From Thozetella sp. PMI_491 (Eukaryota > Ascomycota > Sordariomycetes > Chaetosphaeriales > Chaetosphaeriaceae): a DNA stretch of 64,000 bases. Below the pieces are notes generated by a model. That model ran no database searches. It was not told the DNA's origin and was given only the letters and a program-made list of their open reading frames with translations. The stretch covers positions 1 to 64,000 of the forward strand of contig MU270057.1 of NCBI GenBank assembly GCA_021432635.1, in the 5' to 3' direction. Shown piece after piece: positions 55,115 through 64,000 of the stretch (its first letter is position 1; each line of letters starts with the position of its first letter). Made by a program: the position numbers and the translations under genes.

Positions 55115-56186
55115 ATGCATATCTCGTTGATTTTAATGACCGGCCTGCTTGTAGGCGCGGGTGCCACGCCGTTCGAGTTAGAACGCCGTGGCTGCGGTAA
55201 CAATTGCGCAAGGGGTGAGGGTCATGATTTGTTGCAATACATTGCCACAAGACCTATTTTCATCGCCGGAAAGCTGCTGACCTTCTTTGCAGCTGTCATA
55301 GCTAGTGCTTCTCCGATGCTCCCAACCCGCGCCGACTGCTCCTCTATCCTAGGCACTACAATTACGCCATCCACAACAGTGTAAGTATAGGGGCATATAC
55401 GTTCTCGGTTTCACAGCAGGCAGACTTTTGTCGTTGCTAAATACTGCTATCTAGAACCGTCAGCGTTACCGCGACTGGCATCGTCACTCTGACGACCATG
55501 CCTGTCGTTCACAGCACGCAAACAGTTACTAGCCTGGAAACGGCCACTATCACAAACATGGCAATATCCTCCGTTTTAGTAACAAGTACGGCGACCACTA
55601 CAGTGATCTCCGCAATTCCCCTGTACAAGCGGGTCGCTGGCGGAAACTCGATTCCTGCCTATGCCTCGGCCTGCTCCTCGATGGTAGATTATACCGCCGC
55701 ATGTGGCTGCATCGGTGTCACTCCGTTTACTACCTCCCTCGCAACGCAAACCAAAACAGTCACCGTTACCGTCTCAATCACATCCTCTACTACTGTCATT
55801 CAACCAACGACGGAGACAGAGTACAGAACACAGACCAATACAGCCACTATCACCAAAGATATGATTTCAGTTACCACCGTCACCCAGCAAATTACCGTGT
55901 CAACAGCTAGGGTTTGTCTAGCTAGCTATCCAGCTGTCTGCCTCAAAGCCTTTCCATTGAATACAGAAGACGACTCAACGCTCGAATTGCTGGACCAATG
56001 CATAGTGTTTTATAGCGCAGTGCCCTCTGCGGCCCAATGCGGAGCGTTCCTTCAGGCAATCAAGAATGGACAGGACCTCATGGTCACGTTTATGTGAGCT
56101 CACTTCCCACCACAGCGCTTGAGGAAGAAATACTTTATACTGACATCATTATTTTTAGGCAATGCTTGGCCAATGCAACATGCTAA
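55115..56186 (+). CDS. Thr/Ser-rich secreted protein of unknown function
   Basis: Four exons: 55115-55214, 55293-55380, 55455-56093 and 56159-56186, 284 residues; the last exon carries only ten codons and a stop. The start at 55115 opens a signal peptide of about 17 residues. A Leu-Glu-Arg-Arg site at about residues 22-25 suggests Kex2 processing. The middle is a long Thr/Val/Ser-rich stretch with repeated Thr-Val-Thr patterns, probably heavily O-glycosylated, flanked by Cys-containing parts (an N-terminal pair, Cys-Gly-Cys in the middle, and five Cys near the C terminus). No family was recognised. Likely a cell-wall or surface protein; no GPI signal is evident. Confidence 0.75.
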
Positions 56187-56443
56187 ATAGAAAGGCAACC
56201 ATCCGCGGTTGAGTAAGGTAGCCTGCCCTGCTTTCATATCAGAACAAACAGTCTAATTGAACCGATTGTCTACTCACCCTTCTTGAGTGACAGCCTGTAA
56301 ATCTTTACGCGTTGCTCCATCTGGACGTGAAGCTGCGACGTAGTTCTATAGAGCCATACCCCGAAAGAATGGTCCAGGAGTGCAGTGCAGGGACTGTATA
56401 ACCTATGTACAGTGTCTAGACCTAACTATCGAATGGTCTCCAA

Positions 56444-58249
56444 TTATGCAAAGCATGGCACAATCAAATGGGCATTGATAACAGCATTGAGCTTCATCGA
56501 GTAATCCAGGACATGTTCTGGCTCCAGGTCGTCTTGAACCCAAACGGCCTGGATCATTCGTCTTACCCCTCCCAGTCTTGACACTCCGGTGTGCTTATCG
56601 TCCTTTATCAAACCTAATATTGCTTTCCTGCGTTCGTCGGACTGCGCCTCGCAACCTAGTATAAACAACGGAAATTTAAGCTTGCAGGTATGCAGCCCGG
56701 ATAGTATCTCGAAGGCATCCTCGATGTATGAAGTAAGCTTCGGTGAGTGGCTGGAGAGATTATAAGACGCTCGCTCAAGGTAGATCAATGCTGAAAGCCG
56801 GTACAGTTCAAGATCCGTGTCTATCTCCCTGATCTCTGCTGCCCCTGTTGTGGCCATGATATTCGTGCTTCTAGACGGCTTGATGTCTTGAAGTTGGGAT
56901 TCAATACGACGCAGGTTGTAGATATGCTCTTGGCTGTGATAGTCTGGGTCGGATGGTTGAAGAACGTGGTCGAATACCTCCATGAGAAGTCTTGACATCC
57001 TGTAAGGAGGGATTGGCCAGCGAGTTTTCTATAGCCTGCTGTCAGCGCCCACAGCTGAGAAGCTAAGGATGGCCATATTTCACCTGAGGGCCTCGACAGA
57101 TGGCAGGGGATCCTGTCGTTCGATCCCATTGACGGCCAGACTGAGGTCTCCGTTTGAACGAAGTCTGGTTCCAGTGTCGGAGGCTGAATCTAGCAAAGAC
57201 GGCATGATGTGAAAACCAGTCAAGAATCACGGATCCATCACCACCAGGAGCGCGATCGAGCTCAAGATGGTCGACAATATGGCCCGCTCCGCATAAGTAC
57301 CAACACCACTGAGTTGTGGTATTGTCAATGCATTGTATCTAAAGAAGTGGTCAGCCTATCGCAACCCCTCGTAGCCCTGTTCGTCAGTTACCTCATAGGA
57401 GCATAGTAGGATGCCGGCTGCAACGTGCCTCAGACCTTCTATTCTATCAACCTTCGTCCTAGCGGAAGAGGCGAGGTATCGGATGGCGGCGGTCTTCGTT
57501 CCCACAGCATGGCTCTGCAGGCCAGAGCGGTGGAGAGAGGAAAGAGCCAAGATTGACATAAGGACGGCTTTCGAAGATGTGCTATCATCTGATAAAGCGA
57601 GACGCAATAAGACTGTGGTCAGGGGAGAGTCGTCCTGATCGAAGATAGCCAAGGACTTGGAGGCAACCGACTCGACTGGCGAACGTCAGGGCAGGGCTCG
57701 CGTGATCAACCACAGGTCTACGGTCCTAGTACATACAGTATCCGAGAAGGTCGATTTCGCGGCTAGGGAGCTGCAGCGGCTTCCACCGAATGGGTTTCGG
57801 CAGAGAACCGAGGGGGAGAAGGCCAGGGGAGGCATCAGGATGCACTGTGACAGCCCGACATTATTAACCCAACATCCAGCTGTACGGGGACATGGGCCCC
57901 TGTCCCGAGCATTACTCACTGATCTTTCCCGATGAGGCAGAGAGATAACGGTGTATTTCCATGTCCCAGAAATTTGTGTTTAAAAAGAGGGCGTCACCTG
58001 TGCTCGCACCAGACGCAGAGCCGGCAGACGGCCCGAGCAAATAGCGACTGCTATTCTTCGTCTCGGGCCAGATCAAGCGGATACCATATTTCTGGCATTT
58101 CCTGTTCGATTGAACACATCTCTGGCACACCGGCTTAGCGCGGTCGCATCGGACTCTACGATCTATGCCATTTGATAAGTGGGTGTGCGCGGGGGTAGGA
58201 ATCGGCACGGGTGGGCACCTTTGCAAGTCCAGCAGCCCTTGGACGCCAT
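56444..58249 (-). CDS. Zn2Cys6 transcription factor (fungal-specific)
   Basis: Six exons: 58219-58249, 57920-58162, 57737-57844, 57392-57675, 57084-57338 and 56444-57028, 501 residues. The first exon is only 31 nt. The zinc cluster, C-x2-C-x6-C-x6-C-x2-C-x6-C, spans exons 1-2, with intron 1 inside it. Downstream parts fit the Fungal_trans_2 region: Tyr-Phe-Glu-Ser-Val-Ala-Ser-Lys near 125, then 'AVLMSILALSSLHRSG', a Phe-Ser-Leu-Arg-His-Trp block and a C-terminal helical part with 'VWVQDDLE'. All joins keep frame, which is strong support. It is nuclear. Nearest neighbours are the Thr-rich secreted gene and an SDR; its targets are unknown, though a role for the PKS 6 kb away is possible. Confidence 0.83.
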
Positions 58250-59003
58250 GGTGGAATGACAGAAAGTGATCCTGCCAGAGCCCCGATGCTGCAGAGGTCC
58301 TAGAGAACACAGTCGAGCGGGAACGCGATTACCCTGTCGCGGAAAGCTACTAGACAGCCCGGCCTTCGATAGAGTTCAGGGCCTAATTTGTCATCTTCTG
58401 CGCTAATTCTCTTGGGGAAACGAGGTTCGAATTCGCGACGCTGGCCTGTGCAGACAGACGCTACGACCCGACCCACATGCGCCGTGGAGCTGATTTGCTG
58501 GACGCGCTCTTCGCTCGCGGATTCCAACCCTGCTTCCCGTTCAGGCAAGTTTGGGTGGGCCTAGCGCTGGACACCACCCTTTACCAACCTGCAAGTCGAC
58601 GAGCCTTATAGACAATCTCCTCACTTCCATGGAGGTTGTCTCTCTTCCACAGAAGTTGCTCTGCAGGCCCACAGTCGACTCCTTGGCTAATGATCCAATG
58701 ATGCAATCCCCCCATAATTGGCTTCGCGACTCCCGGCGGCTTGAGTCTATGCCCGATCTGGCCATTTGGAGAACATTCACGAGCTGAGAGTTACTCACCA
58801 TAGAGCACACACGGGGGAAGGCGACTCCGCCAGGGCCCGCCATTAGAAATCCAACATCTAGAAAGTAGCATATATTCCCGTAGTTGATGAACTATATAAG
58901 CTCCCTGGTTGTTTTCTATTGTTGGTTGGCGTCAGACATTCCTCCTCATCCTGCCAAATACAAAACCTTAACCCTACCTTACCCAAGAAGCAGCCGAATC
59001 AGG
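58250..59003. other. Divergent intergenic region
   Basis: 754 bp between the regulator (minus) and the SDR (plus), which start in opposite directions. Short frames exist but have no recognisable features. Confidence 0.45.
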
Positions 59004-59928
59004 ATGGCGACATACGTGGTCACAGGAGCTTCCCGCGGCCTCGGTGTAAGCCAATCACCTCTGCCGCTGGCCCTAGTTTATCGCGCTTATGATTGTCTAG
59101 TTCGAGTTTCTCCGCCAACTTTCTCTCGACCCGGCTGCCACAGTGATTGGTTTCGTTCGTGACGCGGAAGCCACCGAGAAGAAGGTGGCGAAAGAGTTGA
59201 ACCGCAGCAATGTCCACATCATCCAGGCGGATCTCACCGACTACGAGTCTCTCAAAGTCAGTTCGTTCCAAAATACTCGCGACACCCCCACCGGCTGACT
59301 TCCATTTCCCCAGAATGCTGCGCAAAAGACCTCGGCCTTGACGAACGGCTCCCTTGACTACCTCATCGCCAACGCCGTCGTCGCACCCGACTGGTCGCAG
59401 TACGTCACCCTGGGGCAGCTCGCCGATCGGCCCGAAGCGCTGGCGAAAGACCTGCGTGAACACTTTGACGGGAACGTTGTTGGGAACATCCATCTCTTCA
59501 ACCTGTTCCTGCCTCTCATTCTGAAGGGGACTGCGAAGAAGATCATCGCGATCTCGACCGGCATGGCGGACGGGGAGATGATCCGCCAGTATGACGTCGC
59601 CATCGGTGCGGCGTACTCGATCGCCAAAGCGGCGCTTAACGTCGCGGTGGCCAAGTATAGCGCGGAGTATCGGTCCCAGGGCGTCCTGTTTCTCAGTATA
59701 TCGCCGGGCGTTGTGGACACTGGCTTGACGAACAGAGCTAGCGACGAAGAGAAACAAAAATTCATGGAGCTGGGGGCCAAATTCCATGCGTATGCTCCTC
59801 ACTTCACGGGCCCTATGTCGCCGGAAGAGTCAGTCAAGCAGGTTCTGTCGGTTGTTGGCAAGGCCAGCATTGAGGACGGATATGGAGGCGCGTTTATCTC
59901 TCATCTCGGGAACAAGCAGTGGCTTTGA
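59004..59928 (+). CDS. Short-chain dehydrogenase/reductase (SDR)
   Basis: Exons 59004-59045, 59101-59256 and 59314-59928 give 270 residues; introns are 55 and 57 nt. The classical SDR pattern is complete: Thr-Gly-Ala-Ser-Arg-Gly-Leu-Gly for NAD(P) at residues 8-15, an 'ADLTDYESL' segment for the adenine site, 'LDYLIANA', a Ser in 'IIAISTG', and the catalytic Tyr-Ser-Ile-Ala-Lys. The SRG motif suggests NADPH. It reduces or oxidises an unknown carbonyl in the cytosol. It is divergent from the Zn2Cys6 regulator with 754 bp between them, so that factor may control it; a role in tailoring the polyketide is possible but unproven. Confidence 0.92.
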
Positions 59929-60677
59929 TCGGACCAGGCATGCGTTTTTACGACCAGAGCTAGTTCCCGCCAATAAATCAATCAGTGCGATTATCAACCC
60001 TATTATGTGTGCATGGCATTGTCGATAAAAACTAGGCACCTTACTTAGGTACCTAGCCATAGCAGCCAGTTTCGCTGGTTGTACAAGTCGTGTCACACGC
60101 GACTAGCTTTTCACCCGCTTTGGGGGCGATTGGACGAACGGACCACGCTCTCAGCGCAGAGACCCACCGGATAAGGCGGATGCAAGGCACGGCATCTCGG
60201 GTACCTTTAGGAGGGAGTTAGTTACTGTAGGTACCTTACCTTGGCACCCCACAGGGCTGACGCAAACATGCAAACCCGGCGCAGGACCTGGCGCAGGTGC
60301 AATTTTACGAGGCGAAATGTCGCGTGCACGTGCCACAAATCCTGCGGAGGCTGACGCTTGAATCCCCTGAAACGTACTACGTGTGCTTACCTTCCGAGAA
60401 GCAACATCCAAAGGAAACAGAACAAAAAAGAACACGGCTCGTAATTTCTCTCGGACGCGTCGGACCAAGGATGGGGCCCAGGTTACGTTGTCAATAAAAA
60501 ACCGACTTCCCGCGAGCCTGCATCCCCAGCGGTGTGCCAATCGCGCCTCGGGGCCGTGGCAACGTCAGCTCGTGATATCGGCCAACCACCACGAGCACAC
60601 TGCCGCCGCGGGAGGAAAGACCGCCCCGGAGCCTTGGGCAATCGGACGACTTTCGCAAGTCGGGTTTGATCGCCGAT
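59929..60677. other. Intergenic region
   Basis: 749 bp, with the 3' flank of the SDR and the promoter of the MFS gene. No gene is supported. Confidence 0.45.
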
Positions 60678-62228
60678 ATGTCCGAGAATGGATATACGCT
60701 GGAGCGCCGGCACTCTGCCGCGACGGTAGATGACGACGTCGTCGACGACGGCCATAGCAGCGCCTCGGATGGTCTCCACAAGCCGCCGCCGGCGAAGCCG
60801 GGCCTCTCCTTCGCCGAGAAGAAGAGCCTGGCATTTCTGTGTGCGCTTTATTTTGTCCACGCGATTCCGCTTCAGTTCTCCTGGATCACCATGCCCATTC
60901 TCCTTCGCCAGCAAGTCAGCTACAGTGCGCTGGGCACTTTCCTGATCTCCCAGTACCCGTACAGCTGGAAGGTCGCCTGGAGCCCCTTGGTCGACGGATT
61001 CCATTTTACCTGGCTCGGCCGGAGAAAGACGTGGATTGTGCCCTCATTGCTGGCGGGGGGCGCCGCCCTCCTCTGGCTCGCCTTCGACCAAGACTCGCTC
61101 GTCACCGAGGTGGCCGGAGGCAAGTCGTCCGCAATCATTGGGGTGGTGCTGGCTTGGGCCATGGTCATGTTTGTCTGCTCCAACATTCGAATAGCTCTTG
61201 ATTCATGGGCTGTCGACGTTCTATCCCCGCCAAATGTCCATTGGGCATCGCCGATTGCCTCGATCGGGGAGGCTGTGTCGAGCTTTCTGTCAGTTAATCT
61301 CTTTTTGGGAGTGGCAGCCCTCACTGCGGAACAAGACGAAGCCGGCAAGAGGAAGCCAACAAGCTCGCGATTCTTCTTCGAGTCTGCGGCCTTTGCCTTT
61401 GTCATCACTGCAGCTTTATTGCTGATAGGAAATCGGCAAGACAAGGGTGCACCGCGAGGCCGGACGATCCGGGACGCGTATGCCACCATCTACAAGATTT
61501 TGAAGCTCCGCCATGTATGGATCCTGATGGTCATCCACATGACATCCATGATTGGGTTCATAACCAACGACACCATCACCGTTCTCCAGCTAGTCAAGAA
61601 CAATTTCACCGATTACGAACTCGCCGGTCTCGCCACTGTCGCTATCCCTTTCGCGTTAGCCGGTGGCTTGATGGTTGGACAAGCCTTTCAAACAAGGCAT
61701 CCGCTACACGTCTGGCGCCAGCTGTTCCCCTGGCGCCTCCTGCTGGCCTTCGTCTCCCAGCTTACCGTTCTATTCATATCCCGATATCCCAACTCGTTCT
61801 TTCGCTGGCTGGTGGTATTCCTGCCATTTTGCCTGAGCCGCTTCTTCGAGTCTGCAATGTGGGTTTCCTTTGTTGCATTTCATGCGCAGGTATCGGACCC
61901 GCAGTACGGAGGCATCTACATGTCCCTGCTCTCCACGACCTTGAACATTCGATACGACACTCTGCAATTCGTCTTTACTAAGACGATAGGTATGATTGAC
62001 GGGAGTGAGGACCTGACGAAGCCTTCTCCGCTCATCGACGGGTACCAAATTGTCAACGCAGCGGCAGTGGTCCTAGCCGTGCCCATATATCTGCTTTTTC
62101 TCAAGCCTGCAACGCTTTATTTACAATCCATTGACGTGTCTGCGTGGAGGATACGGCACTCAGATGGCGCGTCTCCGATGACGTATGAGATGGTGGGAAC
62201 TCGAGATGACGATGAGCACGAAGCCTGA
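60678..62228 (+). CDS. Acetyl-CoA transporter-like MFS protein (SLC33/Acatn type)
   Basis: One exon of 516 residues from the ATG at 60678. An acidic cytosolic N terminus (about 50 residues) is followed by about 11-12 TM segments. The family mark is clear: 'PYSWKVAWSPLVDGFH' with a following Gly-Arg-Arg-Lys-Thr-Trp-Ile-Val-Pro, found in SLC33A1/AT-1 proteins, which carry acetyl-CoA into the ER for acetylation of glycans and proteins. The C terminus is acidic. It is probably a house-keeping-type gene and lies next to another membrane gene on the same strand. Confidence 0.88.
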   Translation: MSENGYTLERRHSAATVDDDVVDDGHSSASDGLHKPPPAKPGLSFAEKKSLAFLCALYFVHAIPLQFSWITMPILLRQQVSYSALGTFLISQYPYSWKVAWSPLVDGFHFTWLGRRKTWIVPSLLAGGAALLWLAFDQDSLVTEVAGGKSSAIIGVVLAWAMVMFVCSNIRIALDSWAVDVLSPPNVHWASPIASIGEAVSSFLSVNLFLGVAALTAEQDEAGKRKPTSSRFFFESAAFAFVITAALLLIGNRQDKGAPRGRTIRDAYATIYKILKLRHVWILMVIHMTSMIGFITNDTITVLQLVKNNFTDYELAGLATVAIPFALAGGLMVGQAFQTRHPLHVWRQLFPWRLLLAFVSQLTVLFISRYPNSFFRWLVVFLPFCLSRFFESAMWVSFVAFHAQVSDPQYGGIYMSLLSTTLNIRYDTLQFVFTKTIGMIDGSEDLTKPSPLIDGYQIVNAAAVVLAVPIYLLFLKPATLYLQSIDVSAWRIRHSDGASPMTYEMVGTRDDDEHEA

Positions 62229-62771
62229 TCCGCTCCACTTTGCGGGAGCCGCAATAGAGCTTGATTCCTTTAGAGGGGCCGATCCTTACAGATAGACAGC
62301 AGGAATTATCAGCAAGGCTGGTTGCTTAATACTTACATAGGAGGTAACAAGGGAATAGACCTCTGCTCCTCCTGCCTTGGAAAGCGCGAAGCTCCTGGCG
62401 ACATGTATATACCCAAGAATGAACAGGCCATGGAGGCCTTCTTTAGCACAACGCTTATCACGTCTCATAATGATTTGTGCGTTTAGTGGGCCATGTCATG
62501 GCTAGGGCCTGCTACGTCGTGCTGCTATTTCGAGAAATCCGGAGAAGGTGGGGCTCCTCGGCAAAGACGGGCCTTAGCAGGCAATTTTACCACATCGAGA
62601 AATTCAGCTGGCGGCTCTGGCAAGCCTTGGAATACGAGGCTTGGCTCGCCACTGACTCACTGCCGAATTGCATACAAAGGCGGGGCCTTTCCCTGGAAGT
62701 TTTACCAGGCCTGCAGCCAACTCTCCTAATTTCATCAGCAGCATTTGGAATCCAGCTTGCAGCGACCGACC
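62229..62771. other. Intergenic region
   Basis: 543 bp between two plus-strand genes with no recognised element. Confidence 0.45.
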
Positions 62772-63779
62772 ATGGCGCTTTCACCACGCGCTCGCAGCAT
62801 CACGCGGCGATGCCTTCTGTTGACCGCGTTTCTCTGCACTGCCCTCGCTATGGTCTCCATTTTCCTGACCCTCGCCGCAGGCACGCTCCAGGTCGATGGG
62901 GAATATGCAACTGGCGGCCCAGGCGGCCTGTTCATGTCTGCCATCTCGGTCGTTCGCTTCGAGGGCATCATACCCAGCCTAGACGATTCGAGCCCCTCGA
63001 ATTACCTCGTCAACCTGCACTTCTTCCTTAGCGCTTTCGGATGGGAGTACCCTACTGCTTCCTGGTCGGATTCCTCGGGCATCGTGAACAGCATCGACGG
63101 CCTGACACCGGGCAAGCCGCTTACCCTGCCGAGCGATCTCCTTGTAGTAGCGCGTCGACTACGACTAGGAGAGGACGAGTACAAATGCCCGTCTTGCAGC
63201 AATGCATTCTTTGCATCATGGTCGGGGGAGCGTTTCCCCAGGACGTTTAGCACTGACCCGGTAGTATATGCATACTACCTCTCGTTTGTGACCTTCTTGG
63301 TTCTTTTCGTCAACGAATGGCTATTCCGTGCTTGGCCCGACTCCGTACGATGCCACTGCCCGAGATTTATGAAGTCCTGGTGCCCCTGCGCGAAACAGGA
63401 TGAGGACGCTACCTCGGAGGCAGTCAGAGACCGTTTCCGTGTATGGACCTCTGCGACTGCCGCCCTGCTATACGGGATTGCTCCCTTGATGCTAGCAGTG
63501 CGGGGGTGGTCGTTGGTGCGATATTTGGACAGCGTCGGCGTGGTCCCTAGCATGAATGCAAGGATCGGCAAGGGGTTCATTGGCATCAGCGCTGCCACGG
63601 CCGGTGTCTCCATCTTGGCTTTCCTCTGCGTTCTAATGCGGCGGAAGATGGGAGAAGTGAGGCCGTGGATGGAGAATCAAGATATCGATATCTTGAGCGT
63701 AGAAGAGCCAGAAGAGATCAGCACAGAGGAGGAAAGCGTGGAAAATGAAGAGGACAACCTTATACCGCATTTAAAATAG
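62772..63779 (+). CDS. Four-TM membrane protein of unknown function
   Basis: One exon of 335 residues; the ATG at 62772 is the first in frame. A basic N terminus is followed by a TM at about residues 14-36, a lumenal or extracellular part of about 120 residues with a Cys-Pro-Ser-Cys pair, then TMs near 158-180, 217-240 and 258-282, and an acidic cytosolic tail rich in Glu. The layout (one TM, large loop, three TMs) resembles SUR7/PalI-type fungal membrane proteins, but I see no diagnostic motif. A cytosolic loop with Cys-His-Cys and Cys-Pro-Cys between TM2 and TM3 is unusual and might bind metal or be palmitoylated. Confidence 0.75.
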   Translation: MALSPRARSITRRCLLLTAFLCTALAMVSIFLTLAAGTLQVDGEYATGGPGGLFMSAISVVRFEGIIPSLDDSSPSNYLVNLHFFLSAFGWEYPTASWSDSSGIVNSIDGLTPGKPLTLPSDLLVVARRLRLGEDEYKCPSCSNAFFASWSGERFPRTFSTDPVVYAYYLSFVTFLVLFVNEWLFRAWPDSVRCHCPRFMKSWCPCAKQDEDATSEAVRDRFRVWTSATAALLYGIAPLMLAVRGWSLVRYLDSVGVVPSMNARIGKGFIGISAATAGVSILAFLCVLMRRKMGEVRPWMENQDIDILSVEEPEEISTEEESVENEEDNLIPHLK

Positions 63780-64000
63780 GTGTGGTAAGCACTGGCACTT
63801 TGATAGTCTCTAAATACGACAGTTCATTCGGGGCAAAGTATCGCGGCTCGCTTTCTCACTAAGGAGCGAGTAGTAGAGTGAGACCTCTCTGAAAGAATGA
63901 TGTCCCTATGACTGCACGTCTCCTCAGGGCCAGTCCGTACCTAGGTAGCGTCTTTCTCGTCGCATCGTAGCCTCCCCCCCAAATGAACAATCGACGTACC
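63780..64000. other. 3' flank at the window edge
   Basis: The last 221 bp hold the 3' flank of the membrane gene and no visible feature. Confidence 0.4.

Noticed and set aside
58300-58843. Minus-strand frames upstream of the Zn2Cys6 regulator
   Set aside because: No domain, signal or splice support; the regulator is complete without them.
1-64000. CRISPR array or bacterial-type operons
   Set aside because: No spaced direct repeats of that type were found, and gene structure is clearly eukaryotic.
1-64000. tRNA or rRNA genes
   Set aside because: No cloverleaf with matching A and B boxes or rRNA-like stretch was recognised by eye; a tRNAscan or Rfam search would settle this.

Overview
The window is nuclear DNA of a filamentous ascomycete (Pezizomycotina). 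Genes are split by short GT-AG introns of about 50-120 nt, often with CTAAC or TGAC branch sites. The protein families are typical of moulds: Zn2Cys6 regulators, a HET-domain protein, HsbA, GH115, a non-reducing polyketide synthase and DHA2/MCT transporters. Transposon copies carry transition mutations that look like repeat-induced point mutation (RIP). Gene models were built by joining reading frames at splice sites that restore conserved domains. The species is not identifiable from sequence alone.

Layout. 0-9 kb: truncated 3' end of a Fot1/pogo-like transposon, a small secreted protein, an EthD-domain protein, a secreted SGNH hydrolase fused to VCBS-type repeats (apparent 1-bp frameshift), a DJ-1/PfpI protein and a secreted berberine-bridge-type FAD oxidase. 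9.3-14.8 kb: a large CHAT (caspase-like) protease gene and, divergent from it, a 280-aa gene whose fold pattern and length fit the fungal gasdermin-like proteins. This is the most notable locus. 15.2-15.7 kb: a degraded transposon piece with a nested insertion. 16-24 kb: HsbA, a GT31-like glycosyltransferase, a HET-domain protein. 24.7-30 kb: an MDR oxidoreductase, a Zn2Cys6 regulator, zinc-finger protein(s). 31-36.5 kb: DHA2 and monocarboxylate-type MFS transporters, a small membrane protein. 38-42.6 kb: a 10-cysteine secreted peptide and a GH115 alpha-glucuronidase. 43-50.9 kb: a complete SAT-KS-MAT-PT-ACP-CMeT-TE polyketide synthase. 52.6-54.5 kb: a full-length but inactivated transposon with TIRs and a TA duplication. 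55-64 kb: a Thr-rich secreted protein, a second Zn2Cys6 regulator, an SDR, an acetyl-CoA-transporter-like MFS protein and a four-TM membrane protein.

How the genes may work together. The CHAT/gasdermin pair reads as a protease-activated, pore-forming cell-death module of the kind used for fungal non-self recognition; a HET-domain gene lies about 7 kb beyond it. The PKS should make a C-methylated aromatic acid of the orsellinate type. The flanking transporters, regulators, SDR and FAD oxidase could serve it, but there is no compact cluster and no prenyltransferase or terpene cyclase, so cluster membership is inference. The rest is secreted or cell-wall accessory content.
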